A stretch of 64,000 nt of DNA from Solirubrobacter deserti (GTDB taxonomy: Bacteria; Actinomycetota; Thermoleophilia; Solirubrobacterales; Solirubrobacteraceae): assembly GCF_027587175.1 (NCBI RefSeq), contig NZ_JAPCID010000011.1, forward strand, positions 1 to 64,000, given 5' to 3'. Every line of letters starts with the position of its first letter. The first letter of the stretch is position 1. Positions 30,546 to 38,554 of the stretch are shown here, in pieces. The translations under genes and the position numbers were made by a program. Under the pieces are notes generated by a model. That model searched no databases. It saw nothing but the letters and a program-made list of their open reading frames with translations, and had not been told where the DNA came from.

Positions 30546-31496
30546 ATGGGGAGGAGAGGCCTCGTTCCGGTTCTGGCGAGCGCGCTGCTCGTGGGCTCGT
30601 GCTCGCTGGAGGACCCGCCCGGCGGCGACGATCGCATGTCGATCGCCACCGGCGGCTCCGGCGGCGTTTACCAGGTCTATGGCGGCGGCGTGGCCGAGAT
30701 GTTCTCGGCCAACGGCCATCCCACCACGGCGGAGACCACGAGCGCCTCCGTCGACAACCTCTTCCTCGTCGCCGACGGTGACAGCGAGGTCGCGTTCACG
30801 CTCGCCGACACCGCGATCGACGCGGTCCAGGGCAAGGAGTCGTTCGACGGCGAGAAGCTTCCGCTGCGGGCGCTCGGGACGCTCTACTCCAACTTCACCC
30901 ACGTCGTCGCGCTCAAGTCGTCCGGGATCGAGAAGATCGAGGACCTCAAGGGCAAGACCGTCTCGCTCGGCTCGCCGAACTCCGGCACCGAGGTGATCGG
31001 GCTGCGGCTGCTGGAGGTCGCGGGCCTGGACCCGGACGAGGACGTGACCAAGCGGTCGCTGGGCGTGGGCGAGTCGGCCGCGGCGCTGCGCGAGGGCTCG
31101 CTGGACGCGTTCGTCTGGTCCGGCGGCCTGCCGACGGGGGCGATCACCGACCTCGCGACCACCGACGACATCGTCCTGCTTCCGCTGGACGCCTATCTGC
31201 CCGAGCTCAACGAGCGCTACGGCGAGGCGTACGTGGAGGCCGAGGTGGAGGCGGGCGAGTACCCGAACGTCGCGCCGGTGAAGACGATCTCGGTCCCGAA
31301 CCTGCTGATGGTGCGCGAGGACATGGACCCCGCGCTCGCCCACGACCTGCTCAAGCTCATGTTCGACCACAAGGCCGAGCTCGCCGAGGTGCACCCGTCC
31401 GCCGAGAAGCTGACGCTCGAGGACGCGCAGAAGGTCGTCGAGCCGGTCGAGCTGCACGAGGGTGCGCAGCGCTACTACGAAGAGGCGGCCGAATGA
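30546..31496 (+). CDS. TAXI-family TRAP transporter solute-binding lipoprotein
   Basis: A 316-residue protein with a lipoprotein signal (lipobox LLVGSC, Cys19) and the TAXI pattern SIATGGSGGVYQVYGGGVAEM, then FTLADTAIDAVQGKESF, IEDLKGKTVSLGSPNSGTEVIG and FVWSGGLPTGAITDLA. It would capture a small organic acid outside the membrane and hand it to the permease two genes downstream. The stop overlaps the next start (ATGA). Ligands of TAXI systems are mostly unknown; glutamate and dicarboxylates are among known cases. Confidence 0.92.
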   Translation: MGRRGLVPVLASALLVGSCSLEDPPGGDDRMSIATGGSGGVYQVYGGGVAEMFSANGHPTTAETTSASVDNLFLVADGDSEVAFTLADTAIDAVQGKESFDGEKLPLRALGTLYSNFTHVVALKSSGIEKIEDLKGKTVSLGSPNSGTEVIGLRLLEVAGLDPDEDVTKRSLGVGESAAALREGSLDAFVWSGGLPTGAITDLATTDDIVLLPLDAYLPELNERYGEAYVEAEVEAGEYPNVAPVKTISVPNLLMVREDMDPALAHDLLKLMFDHKAELAEVHPSAEKLTLEDAQKVVEPVELHEGAQRYYEEAAE

Positions 31497-31978
31497 CTCG
31501 CGGTGCGCGCTCGCATTCGGTGTCGGGAACTCGCCTGGCGGCTCGTTCCCGCGGCGCCGCCGCCGTGGCGGCGGTGGCGCTGACCGGCTGCGGCTCGAGC
31601 GGGCCGGCGGTCGCCGCGCTCGACGGCGAGGGGCGCGAGTACGCCAGCGCCCCGCTGCCCGCCGACGGGCGCTTCGCCCTCACCTACCGGCACTCCGTGT
31701 ACAAAGCGACCGCCGAGGAGCGCTTCCGCGCCACCGACGGCGGCTTCGAGCTCGACGCCGTCGCCTCCCGCGACGGGCGCGTGCTCGACTACTACGAGCT
31801 CGACGGCGACCGCACGCGCGAGGGCGACGTGTGGGTGCTGCACCCGTACGAGCCGGCGAAGTTCCGCACCATGCCGCTCGCCGCGACCCGGCGCGGGCAA
31901 CGCACGCTCGTCGCCGGCGGCCAGCGCGTGCCGCTGTACGGCGGCCCTGTCCATCTGCGTCTCGTGGTGGAGCGATGA
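31493..31978 (+). CDS. DUF1850 lipoprotein of the TAXI transporter operon
   Basis: A 161-residue protein with an Arg/Ser-rich start, a hydrophobic segment and a lipobox-like ALTGC (Cys33), then the DUF1850 core: FALTYRHSVYKATAEERFRA and GDVWVLHPYEPAKFRTMPLAATRRG. DUF1850 genes typically sit between the TAXI binding protein and the TRAP permease, as here, and an accessory role in transport is inferred. It overlaps both neighbours by 4 bp. Confidence 0.83.
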   Translation: MTRGARSHSVSGTRLAARSRGAAAVAAVALTGCGSSGPAVAALDGEGREYASAPLPADGRFALTYRHSVYKATAEERFRATDGGFELDAVASRDGRVLDYYELDGDRTREGDVWVLHPYEPAKFRTMPLAATRRGQRTLVAGGQRVPLYGGPVHLRLVVER

Positions 31979-33945
31979 CCAAGACCGAAGAGCTGCTGGA
32001 CGAGTACGAGCCCGAGCGTCCCGGCCGCACGCTCGAGGGCTTCCCCGCGCGGCTCGTCGCCGTCCTCGGCGCCGGGCTCTCGATCTTCGCCATCTTCTGG
32101 GTCTTCCAGCCGCTGGCGCCGCAGGTCTACCGGCCCGCGTTCCTGGCGGTCGCGCTGCTGCTGACGTTCGTCGCGTTCGGCCGCGCCAAGCGGCCCACCG
32201 CCGCGGACTACGTCGTCGCCGGTCTCGCGCTGCTGGCGATCGGCTACGCCGTCTTCACGCCGGACCTCGTGCGCCGCGCGGCGCGGCCGGAGACGCTGGA
32301 CATCGTGTTCGGCGTCGCGGCGATCCTCGTCGTGCTCGAGGCCACGCGCCGCACCACCGGCTGGGCGCTACCGGCGATCTGCCTCGCGTTCCTCGTCTAC
32401 GCGTTCTTCGGCGGCCTGATCCCCGACTGGCTCGCGATCGGCCACAAGGGCTACGGCATCGACCGCATCGTCGGCCAGTCCTACATGGGCCTGGAGGGCA
32501 TCTTCGGCATCCCGCTGGACGTCGCCGCGACCTACATCGTCCTGTTCGCGATCTACGGCGCGGTGCTCGAGTTCAGCGGCGCGGCGCGCTTCTTCGTCGA
32601 GATCTCGTTCGCCGCCTTCGGGCGCTCGAAGACCGGCCCGGGCCGCACGAGTGCGCTCGCGGGCTTCCTGCTCGGTACGGTCTCCGGCTCCGGCGTCGCC
32701 ACCACGGTGACGCTGGGCAGCGTCGCCTGGCCGCTGCTGCGCAAGGCCGGGTACCCGAAGGACCAGGGCGGCGGCGTGATGGCCGCCAGCGGCATCGGCG
32801 CGATCCTGAGCCCGCCGACGCTCGGCGCCGCCGCGTTCATCATCGCCGAGCTGCTCGAGGTCAGCTACCTGCAGGTGCTGGTCTACGCGCTGATCCCGTC
32901 GGTCCTCTACTACGTCGGCATCCTGATGGCGATCGAGGCCGACGCGCGCCGCCACGACGTGCACGGCCTGGACATCGACACGCCCGGCGTCGGCAAGCTG
33001 CTCGCCCGCTGGGGCTACCACTTCTCGAGCCTGTTCCTGATCGTGATCCTGCTCGCGGTCGGCTTCTCCGCCTTCCGCGCGGTGATCATCGCCACCGTCG
33101 TCGCGTTCCTGCTCAGCTTCCTCGACCGCCGCGACCGGATGGGGCCCAAGGACGTCTGGGAGTCGCTTGTCGCCGGTGCGCGCAGCGTGCTGCCGATCGC
33201 GGCCACCACCGCCGCCGCCGGCATCATCGTCGCCGTCGTCACGCTCACCGGCCTCGGGCTCAAGCTCGCCGGGCTGATCGTCGATGTCGCGGGCGGCTCG
33301 CTCGCCCTTACGGCGATCCTGAGCGCGGTCGCCGTGCTCATCCTGGGCCTGGCCGTGCCGGTCACGGCGAGCTTCATCATCGCCGCCGCCGTGGTCGCGC
33401 CCGCGCTGATCGCGCTCGGCGTCGAGGACTTCGCCGCCTACATGTTCATCTTCTACTACGCGGTCCTGAGCGAGGTGAGCCCGCCGACCGCGCTGTCGGC
33501 GTTCGCCGCGGCGGCGATCACGGGTGGCAACGGCTTCAAGACGATGATGCTCACCTGCCGCTACACGCTGCCCGCGTTCCTGGTCCCGTTCGCGTTCATC
33601 CTCGCCCCGCGCGGCGAGGGCCTGCTGATGCAGGGCGGGCTGGAGACGATCGCGTTCGCGTTCGTGGTCTCGGTGATCGCGGTGATCGCGCTCGGGCTGG
33701 CGCTCGAGGGCTGGCTGAAGGGCCGCATCGCGTGGCCGGCGCGCGCGGTGATCGGCGCGGCCGCGCTGCTGCTGCTGTGGCTGGAGCCGACCGTGGCCCT
33801 GATCGGCCTCGCGGTGCTGGCCGCGGGCCTGGCGCTGCACTTCGTCACGCGCCGCCCGCCGGACGACCCGTCGTCCGGCGAGCGGTTCGCGCGCGGCGAG
33901 CCGGTGGCTCAGGCGGCGCCGTCGTCGCCTTCGAGCTCGTCGTGA
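31975..33945 (+). CDS. TRAP transporter fused permease (DctQM type, TAXI-associated)
   Basis: A 656-residue membrane protein with about 17-18 hydrophobic segments. The first ~120 residues form the small-subunit (Q-like) part, followed by the large M-subunit with FGRSKTGPGRTSALAGFLLGTVSGSGVATT, GGGVMAASGIGAILSPPTLGAAAFI and YYAVLSEVSPPTALSAFAAAAITGG. It imports its solute with a cation gradient, fed by the binding lipoprotein at 30546. The ATG overlaps the DUF1850 stop. The last ~37 nt are antisense to a small acidic-protein gene. Confidence 0.93.
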   Translation: MTKTEELLDEYEPERPGRTLEGFPARLVAVLGAGLSIFAIFWVFQPLAPQVYRPAFLAVALLLTFVAFGRAKRPTAADYVVAGLALLAIGYAVFTPDLVRRAARPETLDIVFGVAAILVVLEATRRTTGWALPAICLAFLVYAFFGGLIPDWLAIGHKGYGIDRIVGQSYMGLEGIFGIPLDVAATYIVLFAIYGAVLEFSGAARFFVEISFAAFGRSKTGPGRTSALAGFLLGTVSGSGVATTVTLGSVAWPLLRKAGYPKDQGGGVMAASGIGAILSPPTLGAAAFIIAELLEVSYLQVLVYALIPSVLYYVGILMAIEADARRHDVHGLDIDTPGVGKLLARWGYHFSSLFLIVILLAVGFSAFRAVIIATVVAFLLSFLDRRDRMGPKDVWESLVAGARSVLPIAATTAAAGIIVAVVTLTGLGLKLAGLIVDVAGGSLALTAILSAVAVLILGLAVPVTASFIIAAAVVAPALIALGVEDFAAYMFIFYYAVLSEVSPPTALSAFAAAAITGGNGFKTMMLTCRYTLPAFLVPFAFILAPRGEGLLMQGGLETIAFAFVVSVIAVIALGLALEGWLKGRIAWPARAVIGAAALLLLWLEPTVALIGLAVLAAGLALHFVTRRPPDDPSSGERFARGEPVAQAAPSSPSSSS

Positions 33946-34058
33946 TAGCTGTCCTCGCGCGCCTCGGCGTCCGTCTTGGGCTCGTCGGGCTTGGGCGTCC
34001 GCGTCTCGTAGTCGCGGATCGGGGCGGGCTTGTCGTCCTTGTCGTCGTCGCCGAACAT
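33909..34058 (-). CDS. Small acidic protein (49 aa)
   Basis: The ATG at 34058 overlaps the stop of the preceding tiny gene by one base (TGATG). The 49-residue product starts MFGDDDKDDKPAPIRDYETR and is about 40 per cent Asp/Glu with many Lys and Pro, so it is probably disordered. There is no signal peptide. It overlaps the end of the TRAP permease gene by 37 bp, tail to tail. The coupled arrangement and low hydrophobicity argue that it is real, but no family is recognised. Confidence 0.5.
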   Translation of the reverse strand: MFGDDDKDDKPAPIRDYETRTPKPDEPKTDAEAREDSYHDELEGDDGAA

Positions 34059-34183
34059 CACTCTTCGCCCTCGGCCTGATCGTCGGTCGTGGGATCGTCC
34101 TGCGGCGTCTCGGGCGCGTCCGTGTCCGGGTCCTGCTCCGGGTCGTAGTCGGCCTCGTCGTTGCGCGGCGTCTCGTCGATCAT
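34058..34183 (-). CDS. Small acidic protein (41 aa)
   Basis: Begins at an ATG 4 nt after the stop of the broken gene at 34188-34881 and ends at the TGA that overlaps the next small gene. The 41 residues (MIDETPRNDEADYDPEQD at the start) contain 20 Asp/Glu and one basic residue, so the product is extremely acidic and disordered. Function unknown; it could be a charge-masking or binding peptide. Confidence 0.48.
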   Translation of the reverse strand: MIDETPRNDEADYDPEQDPDTDAPETPQDDPTTDDQAEGEE

Positions 34184-34187
34184 GGCT

Positions 34188-34881
34188 TCATCGCTGCCCA
34201 TCCGGCGCGCGGCGCAACCACTGCTCGACCGTCTCCGGCGGGTTCAGGCGCCGCAGCCGCGCTTCCACGTCCTCGTCGTTGGCCTCGCAGACGAGCACGA
34301 CGAAGTCCCGGGTGGTGTTGAGCACGCCGCGCCAGTCGTGCGCGAGCAGGAGCCGCCCGACCGCTTCGCCGACGGTGTCGTTGGGGTCGTCGACCGCGGG
34401 CGCGCCCGTGCGCAGCAGCGTGCCCTCGTCGTCGTCCATCCGCACCCACTCGGGGGCGGCGCCGCCGGGAGCGTCGTAGAAGGGGAAGCGCTCAGCGCGG
34501 TCGGCGAAGCCCACGTAGATCACCGCGAACGGGCCGTGCTGGCTGTAGTTGTCCAGCCACAGCGCGTCGACGGGCCGCTGCCGGTCCCGGTCCCGCCAGG
34601 CCGTGAGCGCCTCGATGACCGCGTCGGCGTAGCCCGGCGCGCGCTCGGCCAGCAAGGCGTCGAACGGCGGACCCGGCCGGTGCAGCAGTCGATCTCCTCG
34701 TACTCCTCGATGGCGACGAGCCGTTCGCCCGCGTAGAGGTAGCGCTCCTCGCTCCGTGGCTGTATTCGGTCCGCACGACGCGCCCGTCCACCAGCGTGTG
34801 CCGGATCAGCTGGAACAGCTGTGCCGCCCGGCCTTCCCCCGTGAACGTGACGATCACGACGGTGCCGGGGTCGCGAAGCAC
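34188..34881 (-). pseudogene. Unknown gene interrupted by two frameshifts
   Basis: Coding sequence passes through three frames. Starting at GTG 34881 the frame reads RDPGTVVIVTFTGEGRAAQL and on to GRVVRTEYSHG. Near 34755 it continues one frame away as EERYLYAGERLVAIEEYEEID. Near 34675 it shifts again to PPFDALLAERAPGYADAVIE and runs to the stop at 34188. Each shift needs one extra base, the first near a CACGGAG stretch and the second near a CCGGGTCC stretch. The joined product would be about 230 residues. Either the gene is decaying or two bases are missing from the sequence; the good codon use on all three segments favours a recent event or an error. No family is recognised. Confidence 0.6.
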
Positions 34882-34898
34882 GCTCCGGCTCGGCCAGG

Positions 34899-35771
34899 TC
34901 AGAGTCGAACCGTGAGCTCACGAACGCGGTCCTCGGCCAGCGCGTCGAGCGGAGGGCGCAGGTTCGCCCACACGTCGTCGCCCGTGCGCGCCCGCATGAT
35001 CGCCTTCAGCGCCGGGATCGGCGGGAAGCCCTCGAGGAACGAGCGCGTCTCGGTCAGCGCCGCCTGCTCGGCGTCGGCGGCCGCGTCGCCCGCTTCCCAC
35101 AGGTCGTAGACGCGCCGCGACTGCGCCGCGGTGACGTTGCAGGTGGCCGAGATGCAGCCGTCCCCGCCCCAGCGCAGCGTGTCCAGCAGGAAGCGCTCGG
35201 TGCCGGCGAACACCGTCAGCTGCGGGAACTGCTTGCACAGGCGCTCGATCCGCGCCGCGTCGCCCGCGGAGTCCTTCGTCCCGGCCACGACGCCCGGGTA
35301 CGCGTCCAGCAGCCGGCCGATCAGGTCGGGCGTGAAGCCCACCTGGGCCATGGGCGGGATGTGGTACAGGAACAGCCGCAGGCGGTCGTCGCCGACGCGC
35401 TCGATCAGCTCCGCGAAGAACCGCAGCAGGCCGTCGTCGCTGACGCCCTTGTAGTAGAAGGGCGGCAGCGCGAGCACGCCCGGCGCGCCGACCGCCAGCG
35501 CCTCGCGGGCCAGCGTCACCGCGTCGGGCAGCGCGCACGCGCCCGTCCCCGGCAGCAGGACGTCCGCCGGGATGCCGTCCTCCACCAGGCCCTCGCACGC
35601 GTCCACGCGCTCGCGCACCGACAGCGAGTTGGCCTCGCCGGTGGTGCCGAAGATGCCGAGGCCGTGGCAGCCGTCGTCGAGCAATCGGCGACAGTGCGCG
35701 GCAAAGGCGGCGCGGTCGACCGACAGGTCCTCCCGCATCGGGGTGAGCACGGCCGCGAAGACACCTTTCAT
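34899..35771 (-). CDS. DapA-family aldolase/synthase
   Basis: A 290-residue (beta/alpha)8 protein of the dihydrodipicolinate synthase family: MKGVFAAVLTPMREDLSVD, FGTTGEANSLSVRER with the Thr-Thr pair, the Tyr in LFLYHIPPM, and the Schiff-base Lys in VAGTKDSAGD. The family includes DHDPS, N-acetylneuraminate lyase and keto-deoxy sugar-acid aldolases; the usual DHDPS substrate Arg is not evident, so an aldolase for sugar acids or hydroxy acids is more likely. The ATG at 35771 is divergent from the GT2 gene (25 bp). Confidence 0.85.
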   Translation of the reverse strand: MKGVFAAVLTPMREDLSVDRAAFAAHCRRLLDDGCHGLGIFGTTGEANSLSVRERVDACEGLVEDGIPADVLLPGTGACALPDAVTLAREALAVGAPGVLALPPFYYKGVSDDGLLRFFAELIERVGDDRLRLFLYHIPPMAQVGFTPDLIGRLLDAYPGVVAGTKDSAGDAARIERLCKQFPQLTVFAGTERFLLDTLRWGGDGCISATCNVTAAQSRRVYDLWEAGDAAADAEQAALTETRSFLEGFPPIPALKAIMRARTGDDVWANLRPPLDALAEDRVRELTVRL

Positions 35772-35796
35772 AGGGGCCGACAGTACCCTGGCGCGC

Positions 35797-36741
35797 ATGA
35801 AACGCGAGCCGGAGCTGCTGAGCGTGGTGGCGCCGATGTACGAGGAGCAGGACACGGTCGACCCGTTCACGGACCGGGTCGCGGCCGCCCTGGGTGACCT
35901 CAACTACGAGCTGATCCTCGTCAACGACGGCTCCAAGGACGGCACGCGGGACGCGATGGCCGCTGCCGCGGCGCGCGACCCGCGCGTGAAGGTCGTCTCG
36001 CTCGCGCGCAACTTCGGCCACCAGCCGGCGCTCACAGCCGGGCTCGAGCACGCGCGCGGAGACGCGATCGTGATGCTCGACGGCGACCTCCAGGACCCGC
36101 CGGAGGTGATCCCGCAGATGCTCGACCAGTGGCGCGCGGGGATCGACGTCGTCTACGCGGTGCGCGAGCAGCGGCTGGGGGAGACGGCGTTCAAGCGCGT
36201 CACCGCGCGCGGCTTCTACCGGACGTTCCGGCGCCTCACCGGGCTCGACCTGGCCGTGGAGTCCGGCGACTTCCGGTTGATGGACCGGCGCGCGCTGGAC
36301 GCGCTGCTGTCGATGCCCGAGCGCAACCGCTTCCTGCGCGGGATGACGGTGTGGATCGGCTTCAGCCAGATCGCGGTGCCGTTCGTGCGCCAGGAGCGCC
36401 ACGCGGGCGTCACCAAGTACCCGCTGCGCAAGATGCTGCGCTTCAGCTTCGACGCGATCACGAGCTTCTCGTCGACGCCGTTGCAATGGGCGACGTTCCT
36501 CGGCTTCTTCTTCAGCCTCGTCGCCTTCCTGGCGATCCCGCTGACCGTCGTCGCGCGCTACGCGAACATCTTCGAGCGCGGCGTGCCGACCACGATCATC
36601 ATCGTGCTGCTGCTCGGCGGCATCCAGCTGATCACGCTCGGCATCATCGGCGAGTACATCGGGCGGATCTACGACGAGGTCAAGCACCGGCCGCTGTACG
36701 TGGTCGGCGAACGCATCAACGTGGAGGAACCGAGCCGGTGA
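35797..36741 (+). CDS. Family 2 glycosyltransferase, polyprenyl-phosphate type
   Basis: A 314-residue protein with a GT-A domain (about 1-225: VVAPMYEEQDTV, LVNDGSKDGTRD and the metal-binding LDGDLQDPPE) followed by two membrane helices (about 230-285) and a cytoplasmic tail with IGEYIGRIYDEVKHRP. This is the layout of GtrB/ArnC/DPM-type enzymes that move a sugar from a nucleotide to polyprenyl phosphate at the membrane. The stop overlaps the GTG of the FAD oxidoreductase (GTGA), so the two are coupled. Confidence 0.92.
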   Translation: MKREPELLSVVAPMYEEQDTVDPFTDRVAAALGDLNYELILVNDGSKDGTRDAMAAAAARDPRVKVVSLARNFGHQPALTAGLEHARGDAIVMLDGDLQDPPEVIPQMLDQWRAGIDVVYAVREQRLGETAFKRVTARGFYRTFRRLTGLDLAVESGDFRLMDRRALDALLSMPERNRFLRGMTVWIGFSQIAVPFVRQERHAGVTKYPLRKMLRFSFDAITSFSSTPLQWATFLGFFFSLVAFLAIPLTVVARYANIFERGVPTTIIIVLLLGGIQLITLGIIGEYIGRIYDEVKHRPLYVVGERINVEEPSR

Positions 36742-38093
36742 GAATCGCGGTGCTGGGGGCCGGCGTCGCCGGCCTCACCGCCGGGCTGCGCCTGACGCAG
36801 GCCGGCCATACGGTGGACGTGTACGAGCGCTGGCCCGGGCTGGGCGGCCAGGCGGCGACGATCGACGTCGGCGGCGGGCACCGGCTCGAGCGCTACTACC
36901 ACCACCTGTTCAGCACGGACCGCCACATCGCGGCGCTCTACGACGAGCTCGGGATGCCGGACGAGCTGGAGTGGCTCTCCAGCTCGGTCGCCTACTTCGC
37001 CGACGGCCGGCAATGGCCGTTCGTGACTCCGATGGACCTGCTGCGCTTCAAGCCGCTGCCGCCGCTGGCCCGCGTCCGGCTCGGCGCGGCGGTGCTGGCG
37101 ATCCAGCGCGGCCCCGGCGCGCCCGGCCCGTTCGAGCGCGTCACCGCCCGCGCGTGGATCGAGCGCTACATGGGCAAGGACGCCTACCGCGTGCTGTGGG
37201 GTCCGCTGCTGCGCGGCAAGTTCGGCGAGCGCGCCGACGACATCGCGATGGTCTGGCTGCAGAACAAGTTCCGGCTGCGGCGTGGCGACGACGCCGCCGA
37301 GGAGAAGCTCGGCTACCCGAAGCGCTCGTGGGAGCCGCTCTTCCACGCGCTGCAGGAACGGATCCAGGCCGGGGGAGGGCGCGTGCTGATCGACCGCCCG
37401 ATCGCGCGCCTGTCCGCCGACTTCACGGTCACCCCGGGTGCGCCCAACTCCTTCCGGCGCGGGCACGATCCCCGCGCGTTCGACACGATCGAGCCCGAGC
37501 GCTACGACGCGGTCCTGGCCACGCTGCCCAGCGACGTCTTCGAGCAGGTGCTCGAGCCGGGCGTGCTGCCCGAGGCCTACCTCGCCCGCGCCCGCAGCAT
37601 CGAGTACTTCACCGCGCTCTGCCTGCTGCTGGAGATCGACCGCCAGTTCTCGCCCTACTACTGGACCAACATCGGCGACGAGACGCTGCCGTTCGTCGGC
37701 CTGATCGAGCACACGAACCTGATGGGCGCCGAGCGCTACGACGGCCGCCGCTTCCTGTACGTGGCCAACTACCTGCCGCGCGGGCACGAGCTGCTCGACC
37801 TCGACCCCGAAGCGCTGCTGGCGCGCTACACGCCCGGGCTGAAGGCGATCAACCCCGCCTTCGAGCGGGCGTGGGTCAAGCAGATCTGGTCGCACCGCGA
37901 GCCGGCCGCGCAGCCGATCGTCACCGTCGGCTACCGGGACAAGATCCCGCCGATGAAGACGCCGCGCCGAGGCCTGGTGCTGGCCAACACGACCCAGATC
38001 TTCCCCGAGGATCGCGGCACGAACTACGCGGTACGGGAGGGGGAAGACGCCGCGCGCGCCATGTTGGAATGGCTGCCGCGGTCCGGAGCGTGA
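36738..38093 (+). CDS. FAD-dependent oxidoreductase (protoporphyrinogen oxidase/amine oxidase fold)
   Basis: A 451-residue flavoprotein. It opens RIAVLGAGVAGLTAGLRL (dinucleotide-binding) with the Glu in VDVYERWPGLGGQAA, and closes with GLVLANTTQIFPEDRGTNYAVREGEDAAR, the C-terminal FAD-contacting motif. The middle (about 130-190) has GKDAYRVLWGPLLRGKFGERADDIAMVWL, typical of the protoporphyrinogen-oxidase-like branch. Translational coupling to the polyprenyl glycosyltransferase suggests it acts on a lipid-linked sugar or an isoprenoid, possibly as a desaturase or mutase. True PPO function is not supported by context. Confidence 0.87.
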   Translation: MRIAVLGAGVAGLTAGLRLTQAGHTVDVYERWPGLGGQAATIDVGGGHRLERYYHHLFSTDRHIAALYDELGMPDELEWLSSSVAYFADGRQWPFVTPMDLLRFKPLPPLARVRLGAAVLAIQRGPGAPGPFERVTARAWIERYMGKDAYRVLWGPLLRGKFGERADDIAMVWLQNKFRLRRGDDAAEEKLGYPKRSWEPLFHALQERIQAGGGRVLIDRPIARLSADFTVTPGAPNSFRRGHDPRAFDTIEPERYDAVLATLPSDVFEQVLEPGVLPEAYLARARSIEYFTALCLLLEIDRQFSPYYWTNIGDETLPFVGLIEHTNLMGAERYDGRRFLYVANYLPRGHELLDLDPEALLARYTPGLKAINPAFERAWVKQIWSHREPAAQPIVTVGYRDKIPPMKTPRRGLVLANTTQIFPEDRGTNYAVREGEDAARAMLEWLPRSGA

Positions 38094-38182
38094 CGCACCT
38101 CACCAACATCGGCTACCTCTAAACATAAGTTCGGTTTGTCCCCCTGGAGAACCGACTCCCCGCTGCCGATACTGAGATTGCG

Positions 38183-38554
38183 ATGCCCTCCTCCTCCCCC
38201 GACTCCAACTGGCTCTCCCGCGCCCTGAAGCGTTCTCCCCGCCCGCACGAGGACGAGCTCCATCACTGCGCCGCCTGCGGCAAGGACTACGTCAACCCCG
38301 TCGAGTGGGAGCCCGTCACGCCTGAGGCGTGGTGGATGCGCCTGCGCTGCGGCGAATGCCACGTGTGGCGTGAGGTCACGGTGACCAACACCGTCGCTGA
38401 GCGCTTCGACGTCGAGCTCGACCGTCGCGCCGACCTGATCCACCGCGCGCTGGCCAAGATCGACCGCGAGCACATGGTCCAGCAGGTCGAGACCATGATC
38501 GGCGCGCTGCGACACGGGCTGATCGAGCCGGCCGACTTCGCGCGCCCCGCTTAG
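38183..38554 (+). CDS. Small zinc-ribbon protein
   Basis: A 123-residue protein with two CxxC knuckles, CAACGKDYV and LRCGECHVW, about 30 residues apart, forming a probable zinc ribbon. A helical C-terminal half (about 70-115) follows with RADLIHRALAKIDREHMVQQVE. No membrane segment or signal is present. Such ribbons often bind nucleic acid or protein partners. Its end overlaps the convergent antiporter gene by 4 bp. Function unknown. Confidence 0.75.
   Translation: MPSSSPDSNWLSRALKRSPRPHEDELHHCAACGKDYVNPVEWEPVTPEAWWMRLRCGECHVWREVTVTNTVAERFDVELDRRADLIHRALAKIDREHMVQQVETMIGALRHGLIEPADFARPA

Noticed and set aside
34756-35109. Plus-strand frame opposite the broken gene and the DapA-family gene
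   Set aside because: It covers the end of a well-supported DapA-family gene on the minus strand and has no recognisable features.
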